From: Psychroflexus curvus
Lineage (GTDB): Bacteria > Bacteroidota > Bacteroidia > Flavobacteriales > Flavobacteriaceae
NCBI RefSeq assembly: GCF_020164585.1
Contig: NZ_JAIQZF010000005.1
Location: forward strand, 62,001-126,000
DNA length: 64,000 nucleotides
Direction: 5' to 3'
Numbering within the stretch: the first letter of the stretch is position 1; every line of letters begins with the position of its first letter. This document shows, in pieces, positions 27,631 through 39,563 of the stretch. Below the pieces are notes generated by a model that was given only the letters and a program-made list of their open reading frames with translations, had not been told where the DNA came from and searched no databases. A program made the translations under genes and the position numbers.

Positions 27631-28902
27631 ATGGAATCACCACAAGCTGTAAAGCAGCGATTTGAAATTATAGGGAATGATCCCAGCCTTAACAGAGCGA
27701 TTGAGAAATCCATTCGTGTTGCTCCAACAGACATTTCGGTTTTAGTTACCGGCGAAAGTGGAGTTGGTAAAGAAAGCTTACCAAAAATCATACATGCCTT
27801 ATCTCACAGGAAGCATGCTAAGTATATCGCCGTCAACTGTGGCGCGATACCGGAAGGCACTATAGATAGCGAATTATTTGGACATGAGAAAGGCGCCTTT
27901 ACCGGGGCTAATCAGGCTCGTGACGGCTACTTCAAAGAAGCCGATGGCGGTACGATTTTCCTCGACGAAGTTGGAGAGTTACCGCTGACTACTCAAGTAA
28001 GGCTGCTTAGAGTCTTGGAAACCGGAGAGTTTATAAAAGTAGGCTCTTCCAAAGTTCAAAAATCCAACGTAAGGATTGTAGCTGCTACCAATGTGAATAT
28101 GATTGAGGCTATCAAGAAAAATAAATTCAGAGAAGATTTATACTACAGATTGAACACGGTAGAAATCCACCTGTCCCCACTCAGAGAAAGGCGTGCCGAT
28201 ATTCATTTATTATTTAGAAAATTTGCATCAGATTTTGCTTTAAAGTATAAAATGCCGACGATGCGGCTTACCGACAAAGCCGTAAAAGCTTTGGAAAATT
28301 GCAGCTGGCCAGGCAACATCAGGCAACTGAAAAATGTCACTGAACAAATTTCAGTTTTAGAAACTGAAAGAGAAATCGATGAAACTACTTTAATTCATTA
28401 TTTACCTAAAAGCTCAAACTTACCTTCGGTCATTTCAGAAGAAAAAAGGAGTAAGAGTGATTTCAGTAACGAAAGAGAAATTCTTTATAAGGTCCTTTTT
28501 GACATGAAAAATGACCTCAATGATCTCAAGAAACTGACCATGGAACTCATGGAAAATGGAAATGATGAAAGTTTTAAAGAGGAAAACATCAATCTTATCA
28601 AAAAGGTGTATGGCGAATCTGCTGCAGAAAAAGAATTTACTGATGAATCTCATGAAGAACAGTTAGAAATTTTGCAGCTTCCCAATCAGAAGAAATCCAG
28701 AGAGACAGAGCCAAGAATTGAAGACCCCTACGATTATGCTGAAGATATTGAAGAAGAAGAAACCTTATCCTTACAGCACAAAGAAGTGGAACTCATCAAA
28801 AAGTCTCTGGATCGTCATCACGGTAAACGCAAACCTGCAGCAGACGAGTTGGGAATAAGCGAAAGAACACTTTATAGAAAAATTAAGCAATACGATTTAT
28901 AA
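27631..28902 (+). CDS. Sigma-54-dependent transcriptional activator (no receiver domain)
   Basis: The ATG at 27631 gives 423 residues. The AAA+ domain begins almost at once, with Walker A GESGVGKE, the sigma-54 contact loop GAFTGA in GHEKGAFTGANQ, Walker B GGTIFLDEVGEL and the Arg-finger region. A charged linker follows, then a Fis-type helix-turn-helix at the C-terminus (KPAADELGISERTLYRKIK). There is no N-terminal sensor or receiver, so activity is probably set by level or by partners. It should remodel RNA polymerase with RpoN at -24/-12 promoters. A candidate for such a promoter lies upstream of groES, 1.7 kb downstream. Confidence 0.93.
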   Translation: MESPQAVKQRFEIIGNDPSLNRAIEKSIRVAPTDISVLVTGESGVGKESLPKIIHALSHRKHAKYIAVNCGAIPEGTIDSELFGHEKGAFTGANQARDGYFKEADGGTIFLDEVGELPLTTQVRLLRVLETGEFIKVGSSKVQKSNVRIVAATNVNMIEAIKKNKFREDLYYRLNTVEIHLSPLRERRADIHLLFRKFASDFALKYKMPTMRLTDKAVKALENCSWPGNIRQLKNVTEQISVLETEREIDETTLIHYLPKSSNLPSVISEEKRSKSDFSNEREILYKVLFDMKNDLNDLKKLTMELMENGNDESFKEENINLIKKVYGESAAEKEFTDESHEEQLEILQLPNQKKSRETEPRIEDPYDYAEDIEEEETLSLQHKEVELIKKSLDRHHGKRKPAADELGISERTLYRKIKQYDL

Positions 28903-29402
28903 TGAAGATTAAACTTCTAATAGCTTTCTTATGTATGCTAAGCCTGCAATCCTGTGGATACTATTCTTTCACAGGAGCTGACACTGGAAATGCAGAAACT
29001 TTTCAGGTCAATTACTTTCAAAATAATGCTCAGTTAGTGGAGCCAGGAATAGACAGAGATTTCACACTACGACTTCAGGATTTAATTCAAAATCAAACCA
29101 AATTAGGCCTGGCCAACAACAACGCAGATTTGATTTATGAAGGAGAAATCACCAGGTATTATATTGCTCCTATGACTTCTACAGCAGACAGCAGAGCTGC
29201 ACAAAACAGGCTTACGATAGCAGTAAATGTTAGGTATTATAATACTTTGGATCCCGAAAAAGATTTTGAGCAAACCTTTTCTTTTTATTACGACTACCCG
29301 GCTAATTCGCTCTTAACAGGAGCTTTAAGGGAGGAAGCCATAGAAGAAATTTTTTTAAGAATCACTCAGGACGTGTTTAACGCTTCACTAACCAATTGGT
29401 AA
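28902..29402 (+). CDS. lptE: LptE-like LPS-assembly lipoprotein
   Basis: The 166-residue product has a lipoprotein signal with Cys18 (LSLQSCGYYSF) and the LptE-like order of strands with DADLIYEGEI-like spacing (NADLIYEGEITRYYIAP) followed by a helix with EEAIEEIFLRITQDVF. LptE plugs the LptD barrel that inserts lipopolysaccharide in the outer membrane. Sequence conservation is low in this phylum, so the call relies on layout and on the conserved neighbours. Its ATG overlaps the stop of the activator gene by one base. Confidence 0.75.
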   Translation: MKIKLLIAFLCMLSLQSCGYYSFTGADTGNAETFQVNYFQNNAQLVEPGIDRDFTLRLQDLIQNQTKLGLANNNADLIYEGEITRYYIAPMTSTADSRAAQNRLTIAVNVRYYNTLDPEKDFEQTFSFYYDYPANSLLTGALREEAIEEIFLRITQDVFNASLTNW

Positions 29403-30172
29403 TGGATAAGGAATCTCTACTTGAGCTCATTAAATCACCTATGCAATTCGAGACAAAAACCTTGAGTTCCATCGATGAGACTATAGAGCAGTACCCCTAT
29501 TTCCAACCGCTTTATGCGATAAAACTCAAGTTATTAAAACACTACGGAAGTTTTCATTACAATAGGTTTTTAAAAGAAACTGCAGCTAGAACTCAGGACA
29601 GAGCTGTACTTTTTGATTTTATTACTTCTGAAAAATTTTCTCAATTAGAAATTGCACATAAGATAGATTTAATGATTGAGCATGAAAGAGAAAATGCTGA
29701 ATTTGAAATCAATGAAGAAATTGCTGATCAGATAAACGATCCAGACCTGTTTATTGAAAAAGAACCAGCTCCTAAAGAAGAAGCGGGAAAACCCCTGGAT
29801 TTCAATCCTTCTGAGACACATTCGTTTAAAGAATGGCTGAAACTCACTCAGATTCAGCCTTTAGAAGAAAAAAAAGACACCCGGGAACAGTTCGTAGCCA
29901 ACCCTCAATTTCAAGTCATAGATGAGTTTATAAAGAACAACCCTAAGATTGTTCCTACGAAATCCTATGAAACTTCAGACAAAATAAAAGCGAAACATGA
30001 ACCCTCATCCAGCCTTATGACTGAGACTTTGGCCAGGGTGTACACCGAACAAAAACGTTATGATAAAGCTATACAAGCATTTAAGATATTAATTTTGAAT
30101 AATCCCGAAAAAAGTACTTTCTTTGCAGACCAAATTCAAGAAATAGAAAGACTTAAAGAAAATAAATTATAA
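29402..30172 (+). CDS. Conserved TPR-containing protein between lptE and secG
   Basis: The 256-residue protein starts MDKESLLELIKSPMQFE and has a charged, low-complexity acidic centre and a C-terminal TPR unit (ETLARVYTEQKRYDKAIQAFKILILNNPEKS). There is no signal peptide. Its ATG overlaps the lptE stop (TAATG), and its stop overlaps the secG start, so the three genes are translationally coupled. The role is unknown. A link to envelope assembly is suggested only by position. Confidence 0.8.
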   Translation: MDKESLLELIKSPMQFETKTLSSIDETIEQYPYFQPLYAIKLKLLKHYGSFHYNRFLKETAARTQDRAVLFDFITSEKFSQLEIAHKIDLMIEHERENAEFEINEEIADQINDPDLFIEKEPAPKEEAGKPLDFNPSETHSFKEWLKLTQIQPLEEKKDTREQFVANPQFQVIDEFIKNNPKIVPTKSYETSDKIKAKHEPSSSLMTETLARVYTEQKRYDKAIQAFKILILNNPEKSTFFADQIQEIERLKENKL

Positions 30173-30501
30173 TGAGTACATTTTCCATATTTTTAATCCT
30201 AATTGTAATCGTAGCCTTTTTGCTAATCGTTGTTATCATGGTCCAAAACCCTAAGGGTGGAGGCTTGTCTTCATCATTTGGAGGCGGGGGCTCACAGCAA
30301 GTAGGAGGCGTAAAACAAACCTCAGATTTTCTAGATAAAAGTACATGGGCACTTGCCACATTGCTTCTGATTTTGATTTTATTATCCAACGTGACTATCA
30401 TCAACAACCGAACGATGCAGGACTCAAAGTTACTCGATGAAAATCAGGCTCCAGTTGAAAATACGCAAACCAACAATTTACCTCCTGTAGATCAGGAATA
30501 G
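30172..30501 (+). CDS. secG: Preprotein translocase subunit SecG
   Basis: The 109-residue product has two membrane helices (about 3-23 and 55-73) around the SecG hallmark VQNPKGGGLSSSFGG. A polar C-terminal tail, longer than in E. coli, follows. It is the accessory subunit of the SecYEG channel. A terminator follows directly. Confidence 0.95.
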   Translation: MSTFSIFLILIVIVAFLLIVVIMVQNPKGGGLSSSFGGGGSQQVGGVKQTSDFLDKSTWALATLLLILILLSNVTIINNRTMQDSKLLDENQAPVENTQTNNLPPVDQE

Positions 30502-30520
30502 AAATTTATCCTAAGATTTT

Positions 30521-30557
30521 AAAATGCCAGCTTATGACAAGCTGGCATTTTTTTTTT
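30521..30557 (+). terminator. Terminator after secG
   Basis: An 11-12 bp stem (AAATGCCAGCTT / AAGCTGGCATTT, loop ATGAC) is followed by a run of T. It separates secG from groES, which therefore needs its own promoter. Confidence 0.93.
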
Positions 30558-30579
30558 ACTAATTGACAGCTATTTTCTA

Positions 30580-30597
30580 TTGGCACACTTTTAGCCT
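30580..30597 (+). promoter_or_regulatory. Candidate sigma-54 (-24/-12) promoter of groESL
   Basis: TTGGCACACTTTTAGCCT has GG at 30582-30583 and GC at 30594-30595, exactly 12 bases apart as required for RpoN. It matches the consensus TTGGCAC-N5-TTGC except for A in place of the second T of TTGC. Predicted transcription would start near 30606, some 28 bases before the groES ATG. No TTG-N17-23-TAnnTTTG promoter and no CIRCE element is visible in the gap. Confidence 0.5.
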
Positions 30598-30634
30598 ATG
30601 TTTTAGAAATTAAAAACCTAAAAACTTATTTATA

Positions 30635-32571
<1,937 letters not shown>

Positions 32572-32595
32572 TCATCACCCATACAGAATAAAATT

Positions 32596-32628
32596 AAAGC
32601 CGTTTCTTTCTCTAGAAGCGGCTTTTTT
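32596..32628 (+). terminator. Terminator after groEL
   Basis: An 11-bp stem (AAAGCCGTTTC / GAAGCGGCTTT) with an 8-base loop and T-run lies 25 bases after the groEL stop. Confidence 0.92.
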
Positions 32629-32753
32629 AGTTGAAGCTTATCCTGATTTTTAGTTCAAAACACGAGAATATAAAATGACTTAATCTGCAAGCCTCAAGCC
32701 GCTTAATCGCAAATATTTTATACTAAATTTACATGATTGACAACTTTGTAGTT

Positions 32754-32761
32754 TAAATTTG
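32754..32761 (+). promoter_or_regulatory. Possible -7 element before the 2-hydroxyacid dehydrogenase gene
   Basis: TAAATTTG matches TAnnTTTG and lies 30 bases before the ATG. The nearest TTG is 14 bases upstream, shorter than the usual 17-23. Confidence 0.35.
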
Positions 32762-32791
32762 TAATGAGATACCTCTTCAAAACCAAACGCT

Positions 32792-33778
32792 ATGAAAATT
32801 GCCTTTTTTAGTACAAAAAACTACGACAAAACTTACTTCAATTCTCACAACGAAAACCAAAATATTGTTTATTTCGAAACTCGTCTAAACAAAAACACTT
32901 GTAATCTGGCTAGTGGTTTTGATGCAGTTTGTGTCTTTGTGAATGATATTCTAAGCAGGCAAGTTATCGAATTGCTTCACGAACACGGCGTAAAGCTAAT
33001 CGCTTTGAGATGTGCAGGGTTTAACAACGTGAACCTGGAAGCTGCAAATGAATACGGGATAAAAGTTTCTCGTGTTCCAGCTTATTCTCCAGAAGCAGTT
33101 GCTGAACACGCCTTGGCTCTAATTCTAACACTGAACCGAAAAACACATAAAGCTTATAACCGGGTTAAAGAATGTAATTTTTCACTAAACAATTTAGTTG
33201 GTTTTACTGTTTATAAAAAAACAGTTGGTGTCATTGGTACAGGCAGAATTGGACAAGCCTTTTGCAAAATCATGAAAGCCTTGGGTTGTGAAGTTATAGC
33301 CTTTGATCCCTATCCAAACCAGACGCTCAAAGATTCAGGAGTAACCTATGTAGAGTTAGATGACTTATTTAAAAGAAGTGACATCATCTCGCTTCATTGC
33401 CCATTGACAGAACAAACCAAACATATAATCAACGAAAACAGCTTAAAACAATTAAAGCCAAATAGCATGCTTATCAACACCAGCCGTGGTGCGCTTATTG
33501 ATACTGAAGCAGTCATCCAAGCCTTAAAAGACAAACAAGTTGGTTATTTGGGTATAGACGTGTATGAGCAGGAAGATAAGTTGTTTTTTGAAGATTTATC
33601 CGAACATATTATTGATGACGATTTGATTTTAAGGCTAATTAGTTTTCCAAATGTTTTAATCACTTCACATCAGGCTTTCCTAACTCAGGAAGCCCTTAAT
33701 GAAATATCAAAATCTGTTTTAAATGATATTTCTCATTTTGAAAAAACTCAAGAACTGATCAACCCCGTTGAAATTTAA
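32792..33778 (+). CDS. D-isomer 2-hydroxyacid dehydrogenase (D-lactate dehydrogenase-like)
   Basis: The 328-residue product has an N-terminal substrate domain, the NAD-binding motif VGVIGTGRIGQAF near residue 147, and the catalytic set Arg (INTSRGALID region and nearby), Glu and His (SHQAFLTQEAL). The motif order and length match fermentative D-lactate dehydrogenase (LdhA-like), which reduces pyruvate with NADH. Related 2-hydroxyacid dehydrogenases cannot be excluded. It stands alone between terminator and the peptidase gene. Confidence 0.88.
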   Translation: MKIAFFSTKNYDKTYFNSHNENQNIVYFETRLNKNTCNLASGFDAVCVFVNDILSRQVIELLHEHGVKLIALRCAGFNNVNLEAANEYGIKVSRVPAYSPEAVAEHALALILTLNRKTHKAYNRVKECNFSLNNLVGFTVYKKTVGVIGTGRIGQAFCKIMKALGCEVIAFDPYPNQTLKDSGVTYVELDDLFKRSDIISLHCPLTEQTKHIINENSLKQLKPNSMLINTSRGALIDTEAVIQALKDKQVGYLGIDVYEQEDKLFFEDLSEHIIDDDLILRLISFPNVLITSHQAFLTQEALNEISKSVLNDISHFEKTQELINPVEI

Positions 33779-33954
33779 GCCATAATCATTTTAAGGTTGC
33801 TTTTAGGTCTTCAAAAGAAGAAGACTGACAGGTCAAATCAACCCCATTTTAATCAACTGGTTTTAGTTCGAATATCAGTTTGGTCAAAAAAACTACATGC
33901 ATATTTTAGATTATTCTGAATGGCTTAATTATATTAGGGCAAAAATTCAGATAA

Positions 33955-35427
33955 ATGAAAAAAATAATAGCATTACTTACGATTTTTAGTTCATCACTTG
34001 CATTCTCACAGTCGATCGAATTCGAGGTGGATAAAACGGTAACTTCAAATCATGAAGTCACCATCAACGGTAAAAAATTAAATTACACAGCAGAAACCGG
34101 GATGCAGCCTGTCTGGAATGAGCAGGGAGAACCCATAGCAGGTTTACAATTCACCTATTATAAAGTAGGAGACAATGCAGAAAGACCTTTAGTCATTTCC
34201 TTTAATGGTGGCCCTGGCTCAGCTTCGGTTTGGATGCACCTGGCCTATACAGGTCCAAGAACATTAAAAATAAGCAATGAAGGGTTTCCCACTCAACCCT
34301 ATGGCTTTAAAGAGAACCCGTATAGCATTTTGGATGTTGCCGACATCGTTTATGTCAATCCAGTGAACACAGGTCATTCCAGACCAATACTAGATGAAGA
34401 GGGCAATTTTAACAAAAAAACTTTTTTTGGAGTTAATGCAGATGTCGATTATCTGGCCAAATGGATAAACACCTTTGTAACCAGAAAAGATAAATGGTTA
34501 GCTCCAAAATACCTCATAGGAGAAAGTTATGGAACCACTCGTGTATCTGGTTTGGCTAATGAACTTCAAAATTCACATTGGATGTACATCAATGGGGTGA
34601 TTCTCGTCTCTCCAACCGAATTGGGAATTGAAAGAGATGGTCCTGTTGAAGTTGCCAATAGATTGCCTTATTTTGCTGCGGCAGCCTGGTACCATAAAAC
34701 CTTAGCACCAGAATTACAGAATAAGCCAGTTTTGGAACTGCTGGACGAAGTGGAAACCTTTACAATTCAAGACCTTATTCCAGCACTTACAAAAGGCGGA
34801 TTTTTAGACGTTGAAACGAAGATGGAAATCGTCAAAAAAATGTCTTATTATTCCAGCATAGATGAAGAGGTCTTTCTTCAAAATAATCTGGAAGTTCCGT
34901 TCAATACATTTTGGAAAACCCTAAAGATAGAAGATGGCTATACAGTAGGAAGATTGGATTCCAGGTACTTGGGCTTGGATGAAAAAGAAGCAGGAACCCG
35001 ACCAGATTACAATTCAGAATTAACGTCCTGGCTGCAATCCTTCACCCCGGCTATTAATCATTACTTAAAACATGAACTGAATTACAAAACAGATTTACAG
35101 TACAATATGTTTGGCAATGTTTACCCATGGGATAGAACTCAAAACAATACTGGTAAAGAATTAAGACAGGCTATGGCTCAAAACCCTAGCATGCAGGTGA
35201 TGATTCAATCTGGATTGTTTGATGGAGCTACCACCTATTTCAATGCTAAATATACCATGTGGCATATCGACGAAAGCGGGAAGATGAAAGACAGATTTCA
35301 TTTTAAAACCTACGAAAGCGGACACATGATGTACCTGCGCAGAGAAGACTTAAAGACGGCAAATGATGACATCAGAGAATTTATCAAAAAGAGCTTGCCA
35401 AAAGACAACGCTCCAATAAAATACTAA
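33955..35427 (+). CDS. Secreted serine carboxypeptidase, S10 family
   Basis: The 490-residue product has a signal peptide ending AFSQS (about residue 20), the S10 oxyanion segment SFNGGPGSASVWMHL, the nucleophile Ser in YLIGESYGTTRVSGL near residue 190, the catalytic Asp in MIQSGLFDGATTYFN and the His in YESGHMMYLRRED. All three catalytic residues are present, so it should be an active carboxypeptidase of the periplasm or cell exterior. The 176-base gap upstream shows no clear promoter. Confidence 0.9.
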   Translation: MKKIIALLTIFSSSLAFSQSIEFEVDKTVTSNHEVTINGKKLNYTAETGMQPVWNEQGEPIAGLQFTYYKVGDNAERPLVISFNGGPGSASVWMHLAYTGPRTLKISNEGFPTQPYGFKENPYSILDVADIVYVNPVNTGHSRPILDEEGNFNKKTFFGVNADVDYLAKWINTFVTRKDKWLAPKYLIGESYGTTRVSGLANELQNSHWMYINGVILVSPTELGIERDGPVEVANRLPYFAAAAWYHKTLAPELQNKPVLELLDEVETFTIQDLIPALTKGGFLDVETKMEIVKKMSYYSSIDEEVFLQNNLEVPFNTFWKTLKIEDGYTVGRLDSRYLGLDEKEAGTRPDYNSELTSWLQSFTPAINHYLKHELNYKTDLQYNMFGNVYPWDRTQNNTGKELRQAMAQNPSMQVMIQSGLFDGATTYFNAKYTMWHIDESGKMKDRFHFKTYESGHMMYLRREDLKTANDDIREFIKKSLPKDNAPIKY

Positions 35428-35445
35428 GATTTTATTATCTCAACT

Positions 35446-35482
35446 AAAAATGCCTTTCAGGAGTCCTGAAAGGCATTTTTTA
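35446..35482. terminator. Bidirectional terminator between peptidase and azurin genes
   Basis: A long stem AAAAATGCCTTTCAGG / CCTGAAAGGCATTTTT with a 3-base loop has A and T runs at either side, so it can serve both the plus-strand peptidase gene and the minus-strand azurin gene. Confidence 0.9.
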
Positions 35483-35502
35483 ATTTAAAAAAACTTATAA
35501 AA

Positions 35503-36015
35503 TTACTCTACTATAAATGTTCCGTTCATCAAGGCAACATGCCCTGGAAAACTGCAGACATAATCATACTTGCCTTTTTCCGGTGCCTGAAACGTGATTT
35601 CAGTTTTCTCGCCTCCACCAAGCATCTCGGTATGAACGATTATAACATCAGAACTCTCTGGAATGTAGTCGTTGTCTTTAAATTCTAAAGCTTCCTGACT
35701 AAATTCCTGGACATTCGTTCCTTCTTCGAGTAAAACAAAATTATGTCCCATTGTTTCTTTGGACATTTTACCAACATGTTCAAAAGTTAAAACCACTTTA
35801 TCACCAGCTTTCACCTTTATCTCAGATTTGTTATACCTCATTTGGTCATTACCAGTTAAATAAACTCTGGTGATACCATCTTCTTTCTCATTTTTAGGCT
35901 CAGCTGTTGTTGAGTTAAGCTTTATAGAGTTCTCTTTTTTCTCTTCTTTTTTACCATCTCCACCACAACTCATCAGAAGTGTTGCAGAAAATAATAACAT
36001 AAATATCTTTTTCAT
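35503..36015 (-). CDS. Azurin-like cupredoxin lipoprotein
   Basis: From the ATG at 36015 the product is 170 residues with a lipoprotein signal (Cys17 in LLMSCGGD), a Lys/Glu-rich linker and an azurin domain. Type-1 copper ligands are seen: His in TMGHNFVLL, then Cys, His and Met in VCSFPGHVALMNG. It should be a lipid-anchored electron carrier at the periplasmic side. An upstream in-frame reading to 36171 lies inside gltA and is not used. It is 22 bases after gltA and may be read with it. Confidence 0.92.
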   Translation of the reverse strand: MKKIFMLLFSATLLMSCGGDGKKEEKKENSIKLNSTTAEPKNEKEDGITRVYLTGNDQMRYNKSEIKVKAGDKVVLTFEHVGKMSKETMGHNFVLLEEGTNVQEFSQEALEFKDNDYIPESSDVIIVHTEMLGGGEKTEITFQAPEKGKYDYVCSFPGHVALMNGTFIVE

Positions 36016-36037
36016 AGTTTTAATTTTATTTTTGAAT

Positions 36038-37318
36038 TTATCTTTTTTCAATAGGTTTAAGTGTTCTGTGTGTCTCTCCAGTATACACTTGTCTTGGTCT
36101 TCCGATAGGCTCTTTTTGTAAACGCATTTCTCTCCATTGAGAAATCCAGCCTGGAAGTCTTCCAAGAGCAAACATAACGGTAAACATATTCGTTGGTATA
36201 TCTAATGCTCTGTAAATGATACCAGAATAAAAGTCAACATTTGGATATAATTTTCTGTCTACGAAATAGTCATCTTCCAGTGCTTCTTTTTCAAGACCTT
36301 TAGCAATATCCAACACAGGGTCCTGAACACCAAGGTTACTTAAAACTTCATCAGCAGATTTTTTGATGATTTTTGCTCTAGGGTCAAAGTTTTTATAAAC
36401 TCTATGACCAAATCCCATCAATCTAAATGGATCATCTTTATCCTTAGCTTTGGCCATGTACTTTTTAGTATCACCTCCATCTTCTTTAATTCCTTCCAGC
36501 ATATCAATTACAGCCTGGTTGGCTCCACCGTGAAGTGGCCCCCATAAAGCTGAAACCCCTGCTGAGATTGATGCAAATAAACCTGCATGAGAAGAACCTA
36601 CTATTCTTACAGTAGATGTAGAGCAGTTTTGCTCATGATCAGCATGTAAAATTAATAGTTTATTGAGTGCAGAAGAAACAACAGGATCAACTTCATAATC
36701 TTCGTTAGGTTTCTTGAACATCATTTTTAAAATATTATCGACATAACTCAATTTGTTATCTCCATAATCAAAAGGCTGACCTTTAGATTTCCTCAAAGCC
36801 CATGAACAAATCACTGGGAATTTAGCAAGCAATTTTACAATAGCCTGATACATTTCTCCTTTGGATTCTACATTTACAGAAGAAGGATTAAAAGCGATCA
36901 AAGCACTTGTCAATGAAGAAACTACTCCCATAGGATGAGCTGACTTTGGAAAACCATCAAGGATTTTCTTCATCTCTTCATCTACATGAGATTCTTTTTT
37001 TATATCTGTATGAAAACTATCTAATTCAGTTGTAGTTGGTAATTCACCGAAAATCAATAAATAAGCGACTTCAAGAAAAGTTGCATTTTCTGCTAAATCT
37101 TCAATAGCATAACCTCTGTATCTTAAAATACCTTTTTCACCATCCAGAAAGGTGATGGCACTCTCACAGGAACCCGTGTTTTTGAAACCTCTGTCTAAAG
37201 TGATGAGACCTTGGGTAGAACCTCTTAATTTTGAAATATCTATTGCATATTCATCTTCACTTCCTTTAACTACTGGGAAGGAATAATCCTTACCATCAAA
37301 ACTTATTTTAGCGTCCAT
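36038..37318 (-). CDS. gltA: Citrate synthase
   Basis: The 426-residue product has the type II N-terminal strand domain (AKISFDGKDYSFPVVKGSEDEYAIDIS) and the catalytic residues His in GSSHAGLFASI, His in GFGHRVYKNFDPRA and Asp in the C-terminal region NVDFYSGIIYRAL. It condenses acetyl-CoA and oxaloacetate. A TAAATTTG -7 element lies upstream, but no well-placed TTG is seen. It is downstream of eno, with a terminator between. Confidence 0.97.
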   Translation of the reverse strand: MDAKISFDGKDYSFPVVKGSEDEYAIDISKLRGSTQGLITLDRGFKNTGSCESAITFLDGEKGILRYRGYAIEDLAENATFLEVAYLLIFGELPTTTELDSFHTDIKKESHVDEEMKKILDGFPKSAHPMGVVSSLTSALIAFNPSSVNVESKGEMYQAIVKLLAKFPVICSWALRKSKGQPFDYGDNKLSYVDNILKMMFKKPNEDYEVDPVVSSALNKLLILHADHEQNCSTSTVRIVGSSHAGLFASISAGVSALWGPLHGGANQAVIDMLEGIKEDGGDTKKYMAKAKDKDDPFRLMGFGHRVYKNFDPRAKIIKKSADEVLSNLGVQDPVLDIAKGLEKEALEDDYFVDRKLYPNVDFYSGIIYRALDIPTNMFTVMFALGRLPGWISQWREMRLQKEPIGRPRQVYTGETHRTLKPIEKR

Positions 37319-37372
37319 ATATTGTAATTTTTACTTGTTTGAAATTAAAGAACAAATTTACAAAAAAGGGTC

Positions 37373-37416
37373 TTAAAAAAGCGTTAACAAACCATTATAA
37401 GTGTCTGTTAACGCTT
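37373..37416 (-). terminator. Terminator after eno
   Basis: An 11-bp inverted repeat AAGCGTTAACA / TGTTAACGCTT with a 16-base loop is followed on the minus strand by TTTT. The stem is GC-poor, so efficiency is uncertain. Confidence 0.65.
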
Positions 37417-37461
37417 AATCTTAACTTAATTTAATAAGAAATAATAGCTTCGTCTCCTGTA

Positions 37462-38817
<1,356 letters not shown>

Positions 38818-38970
38818 AAGACTAGATAAGGCGCTGGAACGTTATAGTTGATTAATAATATTAAGATAATAATCAGTAAAACACTTACAATGTCTAGTTA
38901 AATAATGAGAATTTAAAAACCGTAGCTGTCTCACTTACGTACATTTAATAAAAATATAAAAATAAATGCT

Positions 38971-39516
38971 ATGAAAAATTTAAAAATGCAACTCGTATTA
39001 GTAATGAGTGTTCTTGTAACCACGCTTTCTTATGCTCAGACTAAAATGGTAGGCGGCGCAGAAATGTATCCAAGTAAAAACATCATTGAAAATGCAGTAA
39101 ATTCAAAGGATCACACCACTTTAGTCGCTGCAGTAAAAGCAGCCGAACTGGTAGAAACCTTGTCCAGTGATGGTCCGTTTACGGTTTTTGCTCCCACCAA
39201 TGCGGCTTTTGGAAATTTACCGGAAGGGACTGTCGCAACTTTGCTAAAGCCAGAAAACAAAAAACAATTACAAACTGTACTGACTTACCACGTCATAGCT
39301 GGAAAATTTAATGCTAAAGATGTGATTGCCGCTATCAAGAAAGGCGGAGGAAAAGTAGAGCTTAAAACAGTAAGTGGAGGAACGCTGACAGCTATGCTGG
39401 ATAATGGAAGTGTAAAAATCATGGATTCCAAAGGCAATATAGCTACTGTAACTGTTGCAGATGTCAATCAGTCTAACGGGGTTATACACGTTGTTGATAC
39501 TGTTTTATTACCTTAA
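38971..39516 (+). CDS. Secreted fasciclin-domain protein
   Basis: The 181-residue product has a signal peptide (to about residue 23, LSYAQ) and one complete fasciclin (FAS1) domain: GPFTVFAPTNAAFGNLPEGTV, the H1-like YHVIAGKF, and the H2-like NGVIHVVDTVLLP at the very end. FAS1 domains mediate adhesion, but in bacteria most are of unknown role. It is inserted in the opposite direction between carA and eno. Confidence 0.93.
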   Translation: MKNLKMQLVLVMSVLVTTLSYAQTKMVGGAEMYPSKNIIENAVNSKDHTTLVAAVKAAELVETLSSDGPFTVFAPTNAAFGNLPEGTVATLLKPENKKQLQTVLTYHVIAGKFNAKDVIAAIKKGGGKVELKTVSGGTLTAMLDNGSVKIMDSKGNIATVTVADVNQSNGVIHVVDTVLLP

Positions 39517-39533
39517 GCTGGTTTCAAATAAAA

Positions 39534-39563
39534 TAAAAAAGTGGGCAGTTGCCCACTTTTTTT
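39534..39563. terminator. Bidirectional terminator between fasciclin and carA genes
   Basis: Stem AAAGTGGGCA / TGCCCACTTT with a 2-base loop and A/T runs on both sides lies at the convergent ends of the two genes. Confidence 0.92.

Noticed and set aside
30558-30634. CIRCE/HrcA site before groES
   Set aside because: The inverted repeat TTAGCACTC / GAGTGCTAA is not present in the gap.
36016-36171. 52-residue N-terminal extension of the azurin gene
   Set aside because: It lies inside gltA in another frame and would destroy the lipoprotein signal at the ATG at 36015.
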